Below are positions 9,730-21,800 of a stretch of 64,000 nucleotides of DNA, piece by piece (the first letter of the stretch is position 1; each line of letters starts with the position of its first letter). The position numbers were made by a program, and so were the translations under genes. The stretch comes from Tanypteryx hageni. Lineage: Eukaryota; Arthropoda; Insecta; Odonata; Petaluridae. The DNA is taken from NCBI GenBank assembly GCA_028673005.1, contig CM054117.1, positions 2,666,001-2,730,000 on the forward strand, given 5' to 3'. The notes under the pieces are model-generated. The model was not told the origin of the DNA and did no database searches. It was given only the letters and a program-made list of their open reading frames with translations.

Positions 9730-9951
9730 TGCATTAAGGAGCATTACTAAGACACAACTAAGAGTAAAGTGTTTACTATAGTCGCAGGTAGGTGTTCTAG
9801 TGATGGCAACAAAAAAATAGTTTTTTAAATATCTCAAACAAAACATATGGAAAATGTTTCAAACATAGGTTATAGAAAATGAAATTTCCTACAACTTTTA
9901 TTCCAATACATTTTTACATTAATCAAATATTAAAGCAAATATTTCAAAAAA
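9730..9951 (-). repeat. Unnamed repeat family W, partial copy
   Basis: Shares the stretch from a CATTACTAAG-like motif through GCAGGTAGGTG and TTTCCTACAACTTTTATTCC with the copies at 9952, 31500 and 58275. It is followed directly by the next copy at 9952, so the two stand head to tail. Confidence 0.65.
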
Positions 9952-10300
9952 AATCTGATGTGGCCACCACATTACTTTCTCCATGACTAATATTTCTAAA
10001 AATTCCAAACAGGTTAAATGATAATGAATTTTTTAAGGAACTGCAAGAAATTTTAAAGGCTTTACAAATAACACAAATAGATTGATACCATAGCCTTCTG
10101 ATACTGGATATAGCCAGGAATCTCCAACAATTAAGAAAATTAAAAGGAGCGTTATTAAGACGTAACTAGCATCAATTGTTAACAATAGTCGTTGGTAGGT
10201 GATGTGGTTGTGGCAGCTAAAAAATGTGGTTTTTAAAAATGATTCGAACAAATGTTGTAGAATATTCAATTTCCTGCAACATTTATAGACCCACACATAT
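9952..10300 (-). repeat. Unnamed repeat family W, longer copy
   Basis: Opens with TCTGATGTGGCCACCACAT, then TTTCTCCAT, and contains ATAGCCTTCTGATACTGGAT and GGTAGGTGATGTGG, all present in the copies at 31500-31915 (opposite strand) and 58275-58900. Minus-strand translation gives a short conserved peptide around LYPVSEGYG in an otherwise broken frame. I do not recognise the family. It could be part of a larger transposon. Confidence 0.7.
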
Positions 10301-10461
10301 ACCCATAGATATAAAATTTACAAAAATATGACAGTTTATATTTATCAAAGCTTTCACTTTGTTAAAACCTAATACAACTATACATTTAATATTGAATTCA
10401 CATACACATAACATTTAAAAGATGAAAGTAATCAACTAAAATCTTTTTTAGCACTTATAAT

Positions 10462-11499
10462 CAGCAGCGAACTTCTGCCTAGGCAAACTAGGCAGCTGCC
10501 TAGGGCTCCAACCTCGGCAGGGGCCCCAACCAGGGGCCAAAATGGTACACATTAAGGATACAGGACAGGGAAAATAATATGTCAATTTTTCCGAACGAAA
10601 TAGAAAATAATTGACCATAGTAAATTTTTTGACAAGTCAAGTGGCAACACTGTGTTTGTGTTCTTTGTTTGTTTTGCATCTCACCTGACTTCATTCTATA
10701 ACTTGTCACTACTGGTCAGTTTGCGTTGAAAGTGTGTGTTAGAAAGTTGTATCGATTTCAATTTTGCGGCTCAAAGGTTTTATCTTCCACACGAATTTGC
10801 TGAGGTTAGTTAAGGTTACGATACAAGTAGTGTTGGCAACGGAAGCTAAAGAATGTGATAGAATTTTCTAGTGTATAGTGTCTTAAGATTTTATAGAATA
10901 ATCCCGTAAGATAGAACATTCCAGAAATGATTAGTGAATGGTAGTACAGAAACATTCTCGAAGGTTCTAGATATTTCGATATTGTATGCGGGAAAAGGGT
11001 TATCGTCACTGGAGCTATACAAGTACATCCTGGAAAAAGGCTTTTTGGACATTTATCCAAATGTGGGAATAGCGCTCCGGATGCTGTTGTGTACACCAGG
11101 GTCAAACTGTTCGGCAGAAAGGTCGTTTTCAGCGCTAAAGAGAGTAAAGAATTATTTAAGATCTACCACAGAAGAGAACAGGCTTAATTCACTCTCTGTG
11201 CTGTGCATAGAGTCAGAAATAACGTAGTCTGTGGACTATAGTGAGGTCATCCGTTCCTTTGCAGAGAAGAAAGTTCGTCGCGTGGCAATGTAATCTTGTA
11301 ATTATATGTAAATGTAAAAATTATAATGTGTAAAAAAGTATAGTTGGTACTTGTCTATTTCATTTCTAAGTCTGCTTGTCTATTTTCTAAAGTCAAAGTA
11401 CATTAAATAAATAAAAAATAAAAGTAAAGTTTGTTTTTTGCTAAATTACCAAAACTCTGTTAACTGCCTAGGGGCCCTGGGTCTCTATGTCCGGGCCTG
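10462..11499 (+). mobile_element. hAT element, internally deleted, with perfect 8-bp target duplication
   Basis: Starts CAGCAGCGAACTTC and ends GTCCGGGCCTG, so both ends begin with CAG in inverted orientation. CTTATAAT is present directly before (10454-10461) and directly after (11500-11507), the 8-bp target-site duplication that defines hAT elements. Inside, only the C-terminal dimerisation domain of a transposase survives. Confidence 0.92.
10934..11227 (+). pseudogene. hAT transposase C-terminal dimerisation domain
   Basis: The part from about 10985 reads LSSLELYKYILEKGF, then CSAERSFSALKRVKNYLRST and NRLNSLSVLCIESE. This is the hAT C-terminal (hATC) dimerisation domain, close to the ZMYM1-like group. 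The BED finger and RNase H-like catalytic domain are missing. The frame ends in a stop shortly before the element's AT-rich 3' part. It cannot catalyse transposition; ends and duplication show that the deleted copy was moved by a helper. Confidence 0.88.
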
Positions 11500-12386
11500 C
11501 TTATAATATACCTAATCAGGCTTATATTTCAAAGTCAAATAAAAACCTTAATTTTCCTTTCATATTCTTGGAGAGATCTGAAAAAATCAATTGTGGCCTA
11601 GCCTCCCCATACTTGTAATAGGTGATTTAAAAGTGTAATTATTTCTATAAAAACCTAGATGACATGGAACAAAAGAGCTTATTGAGTGAGCATGGATTCT
11701 TAAATTTATAAGCGACAATAAATTAGGGCTATCAAACATATTATTAATTATTTTGTATAAAAATTTAGGTCTGTGCGGGACCTTCTACTAGAAAGTGTAG
11801 TTAAATTGAGATGAGCTAGTATAACATTATAGGAAATATTGACCAGTGAAATTACCATTTTAAATGGCAATCGATCTCAGAAATTTCTGCTGGTCTCGTT
11901 CCATCATGTGGGAGTCTATTTCATAATATGGGCTCCAAATGACTGAACAATACTCTAGCAGCCTGCGGACAAGAGAAGTATACACAGCAGTGACAGCAAA
12001 TAAAATTAGTAAAATCAGTTGTATTCCTGCATATAAATCCAAGAGATTCCATTGCTGCATTTGAAATACAGTAGAAGCCCTCATAACTGACTTTTGCTTA
12101 ACCGACTCGCCGGATTAACACATTTTATGCCCCTAGGTCTGAAAACTGAAATCCACAGTCGAGTGCTACATTTTACATAAAAACGACTAGTTAAAAAGAG
12201 TTTAAACCATTCCTTTTATTACGCATCAATCTCACGAGTTGTCCCTTGTGCTAAAATGTATATCATTACATAGTAATCCAGTCTAGTATGCATCTGCTGT
12301 CAGTTGTCCACAGAGTCTGCTGTCAGTTGTCCCTCATACTAGTTCATTGTTATTTTAGTTATGATATTAAATCAATACTAAATTAC

Positions 12387-12387
<1 letters not shown>
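11500..12387. other. Interval without a supported gene
   Basis: No gene seen. At 12069 the sequence CAGTAGAAGCCCTCATAAC, preceded by TA, resembles a Tigger/pogo terminus; I could not find the partner end. Confidence 0.4.

Positions 12388-12462
<75 letters not shown>
12388..12462. repeat. (TA)n microsatellite
   Basis: Long uninterrupted TA tract directly against a PLE terminus. Confidence 0.95.
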
Positions 12463-12465
<3 letters not shown>

Positions 12466-12655
12466 CTAAAGGAAAAGAAAAGGTAGTGATGAGGGTGGCA
12501 ACAAGGTGTTGAAGGAAGCCCAGCGGACACTTACCAAGTCGGAGACCAAGTTGGCAGGCTGCTGGGGGCGTCGAAGAGACACGTTGAACACACGAACACA
12601 AAAACAAAAAACATGCAAGCTTATCGGGCCTATGCCCTTCTTCAGCGATAGAGTA
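12463..12655 (-). repeat. Solo PLE terminus with hammerhead-like core
   Basis: Closely matches the end of the PLE at 5640-5830: TTAACTAAAGGAAAAG next to (TA)n, then the CCCAGCGGACACTTACC and GGGGGCGTCGAAGAGACACG blocks. On the minus strand the core reads CTGAAGA (12639-12645), one A, a perfect 4-bp stem II (GGGC-loop-GCCC, 12626-12637), then GATA (12622-12625) and AAGCTTGC. A hammerhead has GAAA here, so activity is doubtful. No PLE protein accompanies it. Confidence 0.75.
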
Positions 12656-13479
12656 AATGAGAGTCATATATAATATATATAATATATCATTATATATCGA
12701 CGTTTCTTACAGAGGAGGATATATATAACACAACATATAACAGGAGGATATTAATGTCCAGCTCAAACTACCTAAGCTGGAGAGCTGAAAGTTTCAGTTT
12801 TTGTAGATATGATAGAGAAACCTACAGATAATATGAGACTTCTCACCTAAATGACATGAGTTCGACTCCAGAAATTCTGTAAGTTGCGTTTTTTCCCATA
12901 AGAAAAGCATTGCGCCATTTTTGTAAATTAATTATGGGCACTTGCCTGTAAGCAAGAAAAATTAAATTTTCTGTGTTGCTAGATGGCCGCAATATCTATT
13001 AGGAATTATTGTCACTTTTTCTTACAGTGTCTTGGGTTCGACTCCAGAGACCCCGGAATATCTCCCATAAGTTAGCATGGGAAAACACAATCCAGTGTGT
13101 GGACCAATCTAATAATTTTAGGAAGCTGAAATTTTGCAAGATTATAGAACTTTTCCCATAACCAACTATAAAAATAGAAAATTTTAAAATTGTTTATTTT
13201 CAGGGGTTGTTTAAAACCCCATTTGAACATTAAAGTTTAATAATTTTTATCTTAAAAACAATATGCTGTAGGTTCGAGTTTTTTAAATCATTTTGTAGAA
13301 AATTATACATAAAAAAATAAAATTTTGAAAAAGTTATAAAATTTGACCAATAATAATTCGCAATAGTTTAAACATATTTTTGAGGTTTATGTATTACCGA
13401 ATGTGCTACGGAGCTGACATTTTTTTAGAGGTAGTGTTTGTAAAAAACGAAATTAGATTATAGAAATTTTGATATTTTA
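12656..13479. other. AT-rich interval, probably the upstream part of the Helitron-like copy
   Basis: No coding region. GTTCGACTCCAGA occurs twice (about 12849 and 13030), each followed by a CCCATAAG motif about 40 bases later, so a short direct repeat is present. I could not fix a 5' TC end for the downstream Helitron-like element. Confidence 0.4.
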
Positions 13480-13947
13480 ATTTGTTTGGCAGTTAAAAAT
13501 TCTTAAAATATAAACAAATGGGTATATGTTTAGATACTATGGGGCGAGTTAGAAAGCTGAAAGTTTTCAGTTATTTAGAATTTAATCTATAAAAACGAAT
13601 AAACATTTCAATGTATCCATGAAATTTTTTTGCGGCCGTTAAAAATTATTTAAATTTTAACAATTAGATAAATGTTATTTTACTTCTAGAAGTGCTACAA
13701 CTTTAAAATCTGGCAAAAATGTGTAGCATTAGTACCCCATAATGGAGAAAGTATAAAATTCTAAAATTGCAAAGTTCGGGGATTGTTTCAATCTATTATT
13801 TTTACATAGGGGAAAAACAAAAATCGCTGCGGAGGTGAAATCTTTAGAATTAAAAAAATATTTTTGATGATGAAATATCTATCTGGAAAATGAATGTTTT
13901 TTGAAGGTGAGATGAAATGCTTGCAGAATGCAAGCACCTTCTACTAG
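13480..13947 (+). mobile_element. Helitron-like non-autonomous element, 3' end
   Basis: Ends with an 8-bp perfect hairpin TGCTTGCA-GAA-TGCAAGCA (13918-13936), seven further bases, CTAG (13944-13947) and then T. A hairpin a few bases before a terminal CTAG/CTRR is the established 3' signature of Helitrons. A second copy on the minus strand (39343-39760) keeps the same hairpin, spacing and CTAG, and the two are similar for about 400 bases upstream. No Rep/helicase coding sequence is present, so it would depend on another element. The left limit is only the extent of visible similarity. Confidence 0.7.
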
Positions 13948-13950
13948 TAT

Positions 13951-13953
<3 letters not shown>

Positions 13954-14013
<60 letters not shown>
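13954..14013. repeat. (TA)n microsatellite
   Basis: TA dinucleotides just after the Helitron-like 3' end. Confidence 0.95.
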
Positions 14014-14018
<5 letters not shown>

Positions 14019-14036
14019 CATATTTATTTATAGAAT

Positions 14037-14180
14037 ATGGGTGAGATAAGAAAGAGAGTGGTTGTTTCCATGAAAACTAAGCTTGATGCTCTGGAAAGAA
14101 TGGATAGGGGTGAGTCAGTAAGACAAATTTCTGTGGAATAAGGTGTTGGAGAGAACTGCAAAAGACTGGAAAAAATCGCA
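14037..14180 (+). pseudogene. Tigger/pogo transposase N-terminal fragment
   Basis: Begins ATG and reads KRVVVSMKTKLDALERMDRG then ESVRQISVE, the first helix-turn-helix of a Tigger/pogo (CENP-B-like) transposase, which binds the element's ends. TAA at 14139-14141 interrupts the frame, which goes on as GVGENCKRLEK. Nothing of the DDE domain follows. It begins about 25 bases after a (TA)n tract. Confidence 0.8.
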
Positions 14181-14773
14181 TGAATCTAGAAGGATTTTGC
14201 ACACATAGGAGGGGGGATGGGGAGCAAAACGGGACTGCCAGGTAGAGAGAGCACTGTTGCTCTCGCAGTGCCGGCTCTGGCGTGATGGTGGAAGGAAGTT
14301 TTTTTTACTCAGCGTGTGTTGTGCTTAAAAACCATGTACCATATTCTTGAATGTGATAAAGTGTAGAAGAGAGTAGAATTAGATTATTATTCTGCTTCCA
14401 GCTATTCTAAGTAAAAAATGTTTGGTTTTTTTTGTTAAGATTTTATCAAGTTCCTGAATAAATTTTCTTTTTATACATGTTTTTTCCTTTTACACAATTT
14501 TAAAACAAAGGCTAAAAATTTTCTGGAGCAGCACCCTCACTAATTTTAGCTACGAGCAGCCACTGCATACAGGGCAGACCAGCCCTGAGCGAATATGTCA
14601 GCCTTAACCCCTCAGAGATGGACTAGATTTAATTACCACTCGACCGTAAATCTGGCAGGTATTTAATTGAAATGGCCAATTTTGATGTAGTTCTTTGTAA
14701 ACATATCATTTTATCTAATAATCAGATTTACATGAAAATTTCGGAATATCTACGCCATAGTACATGCTATATA
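14181..14773. other. Interval with a possible hAT end
   Basis: No gene supported. On the minus strand CAGGGCTGGTCTGCCC begins at about 14587 and resembles a hAT terminus; the matching end and target duplication were not found. Confidence 0.35.
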
Positions 14774-16081
14774 CAGGGTGATCATTTTAAATGAGAACCT
14801 ATGAAAATTTTAATAACTTCGAGTAAAAGAGTGCTAGAGACATGAAACTTAGAAGTAACAATCTTTATTGTCTGACATTACTTGCATTGTCACAAATAAT
14901 GTTGAAAATGACCACCAGCATGTTGCATACATAACTGAGCACGACGAAGCATGTTCAAAGACACTGCCTGCAGCATGATGGGTGTGATGTTGAAAATGAT
15001 GTGGGATATGTTAGTTTTCAATTCATCCAGATTGTGTGGATGTTGTTGTAGGCTTTGTCTTTGATAAAACCCCACAGAAAGAAGTCTAACAGCGACAAAC
15101 CTGGCAATCGTGATGGCCATTTTCCTTTCGACATTATGCTATCTCTGAACAAGAGGGATAGCTCAGCCATAGACACCCTTGAAGTGTGACTTGTTGTGCC
15201 ATCTTGCTAAAACCATGTTTTAACAATCTCCTCTTCGGTGAGGTGTCCCATAAATTCATGAACTATGTCAATGTACCGCTCAGAGTTTATGGTGTCTGTG
15301 AAAAAGATGGGCCCAACAATCCTGCAGCGGGTCATTGCACACCACACTCCAAACTTCACAGGATGTAGGGGAGTTTCATGCGCTGCATGGGGATTTTCCG
15401 TACACCGTAGACGAGTATTCTGAGAGTTTACATACCCTGTAAAATGAAATCAAGCTCCATTTGAGAAGAAAGTCCAGTCTGACATGTGAGTCTTCATCCA
15501 CCTTTTCCAGTGACCATTCACAGTAATGGCTTCATTTTTCATAGTCTGGTGGCAACAGATGATGCATGACGTGCACTTTGTATGGAAACATTTTTAATTT
15601 CTTCACTGCTATATGACAACTGCCGTAGAACATTTTTTGTTGTGCAAGTTTCCATAGTGACTTGTGTGGACTTCCTGTCTGGTTCTCACTAACCTGTGCT
15701 AAGCGATACTCAGTCAGAACAGTTGATGAGCAAACACGACTCACAACATTCACATTTTCAGTCTCCCTGAACATTTTCACAAGCTTCCATATCGCAGGTT
15801 TTGTTGGTGTCTTACACCATTGAAATTGCTGACAGAAATAACCCTGAGTACTTTTAAACGGCTCTGATTTGAATTAACGTGAACCATCGCTCCTCTACCT
15901 TGAATGACATGTTTGTTTATTGCTTGCACTGTGCATGTGCATTTGTAGTGGCACAGACTGGTCACAGATGGTGACACTATGCAGACAATAAAGCTTGTTC
16001 CTTCTAAGTTTCATGTCTCTAGCACTCTTTTACTCAAAGTTATTAAACTTTCCATAGGTTCTCATTTAAAATGATCACCTG
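14774..16081 (-). mobile_element. IS630/Tc1-superfamily DNA transposon with long inverted repeats
   Basis: The ends are inverted repeats of about 85 bases: CAGGGTGATCATTTTAAATG at the left and CAGGTGATCATTTTAAATG on the complement at the right, continuing through AAAGAGTGCTAGAGACATGA. TA stands on both sides (14772-14773 and 16082-16083), the target of Tc1/mariner-type elements. Length 1308 bp fits a single transposase gene, which lies inside in broken form. Confidence 0.92.
14887..15980 (-). pseudogene. IS630-type transposase, degenerate
   Basis: The frames recovered are VKMFRETENVNVVSR (helix-turn-helix linker), ENQTGSPHKSLWKLAQQ and FPYKVHVMHHL in 15532-15780, then a broken middle, and finally NPHTLDEL-like HPHNLDELKTNI, QAVSLNMLRRAQLC and GGHFQHYL at 14890-15050. 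These blocks are those of arthropod IS630-type transposases with a DUF4817-like N-terminus. Stops and frameshifts through the central DDE part remove catalytic function. The last visible block ends at the expected C-terminus. Confidence 0.8.
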
Positions 16082-16813
16082 TAGCTTATTTTTTACATAA
16101 TTCTATTTCAATAAGTTTATGCGTTATTGCATGATGAAGTAATAACGGTTTAAATCACATAAATGTTTAACTCTTAATCACTGCTTTTAGTGCTAGAATA
16201 GTTCCCATGAACTTCACTCCATTCAAATAATGCAGTCAAGTTCTCTGTAAATATTCAGCTTGCCACTTTGTTCTCATTACAATGCAGTAGCTGATAGTCT
16301 CTTCCCACTTTATCTCCTCCAAACACAGACGTTGTGGCACTCAAGAACTGTTTACGAATAACATTGCATGAATAAAATTTATGAAAACAAGAGTGAATCA
16401 TCTCCAGTTGTCCTATTCCCCTTCTTCTCACGGTGCCTTAGCGACCTTGAACACTACTAATTCCTATTGATTGTGAACACTTGCCTTTTGTTCTGTATCT
16501 TTGATTGTATTCATTCTGATGGGATTTTATGATGAAAATTATTGACTTTTTAAATAATTATTTCCATAAAGAATGAGCTAATTTCTGAAAGTGATTTAGA
16601 GACATTAATAAATTTTTAGTAACTGATAGAGATTAAAGGTGAAAAAATACAGCAAATCATTTTTACTTGCATCAACCAGCAGAGCAGACATACACGTATA
16701 ACATAAATATTGACCTTTTAAAAGACTCAACTGAGAAACCTGACTTGATTAATGGATAAATTGGATGAAAAATGAGACAATTGTCACTGAAAAATTAGAA
16801 GCGCGCCTGGTGC
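16082..16813. other. Interval without a supported gene
   Basis: No gene or named repeat that I can recognise between the IS630-type element and the LINE. Confidence 0.5.
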
Positions 16814-18790
16814 TTGTGGAGAAAATTTCCTAGCTTTGAATCCCATAAATCCTACTCAAACTTATGGCAATACTGTAAATTATTAATGCATTGTGACTAT
16901 ATAGATCACATACAAAAGCTGTCAACCTCACTATCTTCCAATCCAAAAAAATTTTGGTCCTATATTAATGGTCGCCGCAATTATAGTAGGATTCCTGATG
17001 AAGTATCATATGACCAATCAAAAGCTGTAGGATCTGCTAGGCCTGATTTATTTAATAAATATTTTTCTGACTGTTTTATACCTGGTAATGACACAACTGT
17101 CGACTCGAATGATGTCCATTTACTTTCACCTGTCACTTCTGATTCTTTGTCTTATCTCCAAACTAACCCCAAGGAAGTGCTTCAGTATCTTAATAGGATA
17201 TCACTTCATTGTTCCTCAGGCCCTGATGGCATTAGCCCTGTTTTTGTACGAAATTGTGCTTTCTCTCTCTCTACCCCTTTAAGTATTATCCTCAACCTGT
17301 TTTTTGGCAGGAATTTTTCCTACCAAATGGAAATCTGCGAAAGTTGTTCCTATTCACAAATCTGGTTCAAAATCCATTACCACTAACTATCGTCCAATCT
17401 CTATCCTTCCCATTCTCTCCTCTGTTTACGAAAAAATTATCCTAAATCGCCTCTATTATTTCACATCACCCCACATTTCGTCAAAGCAGCATTTCTTCCC
17501 AGCCGATCCTGTTTAACTAACTTGGCTGTTTTTCAGAAATACGCCATTGATGCAATAGCAAATAAATCTCAGTTAGAAACTATTTTTTGACCTCACTAAA
17601 GCATTTGATTCTTTAAATCACATACTTCTTTTACATAAACACCAACACCACTTTGGTGTTCATGGTTGTTTTCTCAGTCTGATTTCCAGCTACTTAACTA
17701 ATAGAAGACAATGTGTTAGTATCTGTGGTGTTTCTTCTGACTGGTGAATGATATCATCTGGTGTTCTCCAAGGCAGCATCCTTGGACCTTATTTATTTAA
17801 TTTGATTATAGATGACTTAGCAATTTCAGTATCTACTTCTCAAGCTGAAATTTTATTATATGCCGATGACTGTCAAGTTTTTCAACCAAATGATTCTTTC
17901 CCTGATTGTCTTTCCTTCCAATATACGATTAACAATGTAACAAATTGATGTGATACTTGGCAATTGTGACTAAACTTGCCTAAATGCAGTGTTCTCTCTG
18001 TACTCGCCGCAAAAACCCCATTCTCTGGGATTGTACAATGAATGGAACTACTTTAAAAAGGGTGACATTGCAGAGAGATTTAGGTGTCTTGACAGACACT
18101 AAACTAAACTTTTCAGAACACATTTTCACGATAGGCTCTCTCTCTCTTCTTGGCATTCTTTACAGATACACGGAGCTGAGGGTTCCTGTGGCTTTGAGGA
18201 TATATTGCTGCTCTATTGTACTTCCTGCAATTTCCTATTGCTCACCAATTTGGTCCTCATCCTGCATAACTAATTTACGCTCCCTTGAGCAAATTATGAA
18301 TTTTTTTATAAAAATTATTAGAATAGTTGTTCCTTCTCTTCGTTGTGCTACAAAACATACAGTCCTCTCCAAAATAGCTATTGACAATCTTTCTACCAAT
18401 TATCATAAACAAGATATTTCTTTTCTCCACAAAATTCTAAATTCTCATATTAATTGCCCTGAGTTATTATCTTTTTTCAACTTTCATGTGCCCTCTAGAT
18501 CAACCCAATTATCCCACCTTCTTCACACTAATACCCTCTAGGATTTCATTGATCCAGCGTTCTCTTTTCTTCCGTCTTCCATCCTTATTAAGTTCCCTCC
18601 CATCTGATCTTGATGTTTTTTGCCTCTCACTTCCATCTTTCATGAAACTGTCCTCTCAGTTTTTAAGTAAGTGACACTATATGGTAATATTATTATTTGA
18701 TGTTATTTATTGATGTTATATTTGTGTTTTTATATTTCACTGTAAAATGGCATTTTAAAGCTGTATGTGAAATCATTTCTAAATAAATAA
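16814..18790 (+). pseudogene. Jockey/CR1-type LINE (A), reverse transcriptase region and 3' end
   Basis: Non-LTR retrotransposon, 5' truncated. Pieces in three frames give SNPKKFWSYINGRR, LHCSSGPDGISPVF (RT domain 1), SKSITTNYRPISILPILSS (domain 2), DLTKAFDSLNH (catalytic Asp), GVLQGSILGPYLFNLIIDDL, LYADDCQVF (Asp pair) and LGVLTDTKLNF, then the C-terminal arm to 18541. Several frameshifts and stops make it inactive. The 3' end is A-rich (AAATAAATAAAATAAAAATAAA) near 18780-18805, where LINE B begins. A related 3' piece is at 60395-61360. Confidence 0.88.
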
Positions 18791-18809
18791 AATAAAAATA
18801 AACATAAAT

Positions 18810-21800
18810 AGTTTGTCTCCACACCATCAATAATGATGACTGATTTACCCACCTACGACTTATCATATAAAACCTTACATACAGGTCTCCCTGATCACCA
18901 AGCACTTAATTTCAAACTAAAACTCCCTAAGGTATCTGTCTTCAATATCCTAGCTATATGTTTAAATGTATTTTTGATCTATGCTCTACCCAAAAGTTTT
19001 CTTTTACATTATCTAATGAATCCTGGTTGGATATCTATGATGCTCAATTTGTAAACTCTAAATTCAATTCTTTTATAAATACTTTCAAGGTGAATTTTCA
19101 TGCTGCCTTCCCTATGAAAAAATTATGCAGAGAACTGGCCTAACCAAAACAAGTTTTACTCTGAAGAGCTGGTAGTTATGAGTCAATTCCTATGCAATCT
19201 TTACTTTCAATGTAAATTTAGTGATCCAAGTCTTAGAGGCCTTTATCAAAAGACTCTTAAGGAATTCAAGCAGTGAGTGGCAGAATATTGAAGAACTATA
19301 AATGAAAACTATATTCATTCACCCAAAAACCCAGCCAAGTCTGGATGGGACATGATAAAACATAACTCCAAAGCAGCAACAAGTAAACTGAATCAAATAG
19401 ATTTCTTTAATAAACAACCCATTTCAAATCCTGATGAAATAGCTGATCGCTTCAATCAACAGTTTTGTCAATCTTTTCAAGCCCCTACAACTCCTTTTTT
19501 AGCTTATCACTTACTGCCTGCACCATTCCCCAACTCATTATTCTTAACCCCTATGGACTCTCATGAAATAATAAAAGTTGTGAACTCATTTGCCAACAGC
19601 TGGTCCTCAGGATTTGATGATATCCCTATGCCTGTGATAAAAGCTGTAATTCACTATATTGCTGGCCCCCTAGCAAACATTATTAATCAATCCTTTTCTG
19701 AAGGTCAGTTTCCTTCTTACCTTAAGTTAGCATGTGTCCTTCCTATTCCTAAAAAGGTTCACTCTCTGATTCCAAGAACTACAGGCCCATATCTGTTCTT
19801 CCTGTGTTTTATAAAATTCTAGAGAAAATCTTCTATAACCGTGTTACTTTCTTTCTTGAATCTAACCATCTTATTCATGAATCCCAACATGGGATCAGAA
19901 AAGCAAGATCAACAATATCAGCCTCTTTCCAACTACTCAATCAAGTCTATCAAGCATTAAACAATAAAGAACTTATCCTTGGTATTTTTTTGACTTATCA
20001 AAAGCATTTAATAGTGTAAACCATGAATTACTCTATCTAAAACTCATTAACCTTGGCAGGGGCGTATCCAGATATCATTGTAAGGGAAGGCATGAGGACT
20101 AGGTTTTTGAGCAATTATTTTTTCTGAAGATAGACCTAGGAAGACTTACACGACATAAATAATGTTTGACTGAGTTTTCTTTATTTGAATATCAGGAAAG
20201 CCTGTGAATAATGATTCTTACGTGTTTATCAGAGCACAATGAAAATAGATACTATATAATTTTCAAAGATTTGGCAATAAACACATTGAATACTATGACC
20301 ATACTGTTATAGGAAATGGTATCAAAAAGCTTATATTTTTGTATTAAGTAAACCCAATTTTTATTATGTAATTTGGGTATTATGCATTGAGTTGTGATGG
20401 GGACCCGCTACCACTGGGACCTACTCCCAATTGTAGCATTTATGTGAATGATAATAATAATAATAACTACAGCGGTCAACAATTAATCCTTAAAACAAGG
20501 ACCAAGCAATATCTTAAGCTGAAAAGCAAAATAAATGCGCAATTAGTACTTTTTGACCTCTCTGCGAAAACAGAAAATACAACTAAGTACATTGTTTAAG
20601 TTTAAAAATAAATAACGGTAATTGAATAATAAATAAAAATTACTAATAACCTGTTAAAAAACGATAAGCCATTTCGAATAAAGTTGAACTGTTTTGAATA
20701 CACGATCTCTTGAAAAATGTTAACACTATACGAGCAGAGACGAAAGTGTTATGGTTTGACATTCACTTAATCCCGTGTCCACAGCACAGGCGACGTGAGC
20801 GAGCAATACTATTTTGTCTTCAGATAAAAAAATGTAATAATTTATTAGTGTTCCACGTGGGCAAGACTAGAGGTGTTCGGAAAGCAAGTAAATATTCAAG
20901 ATGATTATGGAATTCCGTGGTGATGTTTCTTTTTAAATTTAGGCCGCCAACTGCACAGAACGTGAGCGATTGAAAAAGAACGGCGTAATTTTTCGACATC
21001 CGAACACGTTGGTTTCAAATGCGGTGCGACACACTGAACAGAAATTCTGACTAACATAAAAAATGACCCAACATGTCGCGCTTTCATTGTGCCCAAAACC
21101 AAAGCTCAGAATACATTGTAATCAATGGTGAGTGACACAATGAGAAGAATTTGAATGCGCAGAAAAAAACGATCACTTCACTGATGCAAAGAGGAATAGA
21201 TGCTTAGTGTCTCACATTACTTTGTGGTAGAATAGAAACGCCGCCTTTTTTTAAGATCGCTCACTGACATTCAAGTCATAAAAAATCATTGTTTTACCGA
21301 TATTTTGTCTTTCAGTTAGCTCTTCGTAGACTAAGACCGAACAGGAATCGCAACTTGAGAGAATAGAGAGGAAGCGTCAATCCTCCTGTTCTTTTTTTTA
21401 CTTTCGAATTTTTTAAAGGGGGCATATGCCCCTTCTGCCCCCCCCCCCCCCCCTGAATACGCCACTGAACCTTGATATCAAAGGTAATGCCTTAAACTGG
21501 ATAATTTCTTTCCTGATGGACAGAAGGCAAATTGTTAAATACTCTTCTTGCTTCTCCCAAGGTTTGATTACTTCAATGTCAACACCTCTTAAAATTGTAT
21601 GTGGTGTTCCTCAAGGATCAATATTGGGACCTTTACTTCTCAATTAATGATCTGCCTAATAGCATGTCTAACAGCAAACCTCTATTATATGATGATGATA
21701 CATAATGCCTTCTTTATTCCATAAATCCAGTAAATCTTCACAATATATCCAATGCTTCAATAGAAGACATGATTCAGTAGTGTTTTTCTAACAGTCTTGC

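Noticed and set aside
12069..12110. A further complete Tigger at 12069
   Set aside because: Only one terminus-like sequence was found and no transposase.
12386..12512. Open frames coding for long IYIYIY stretches across (TA)n tracts
   Set aside because: They are artefacts of the dinucleotide repeat; the same occurs at 5600-5640, 7577-7608 and 53241-53309.
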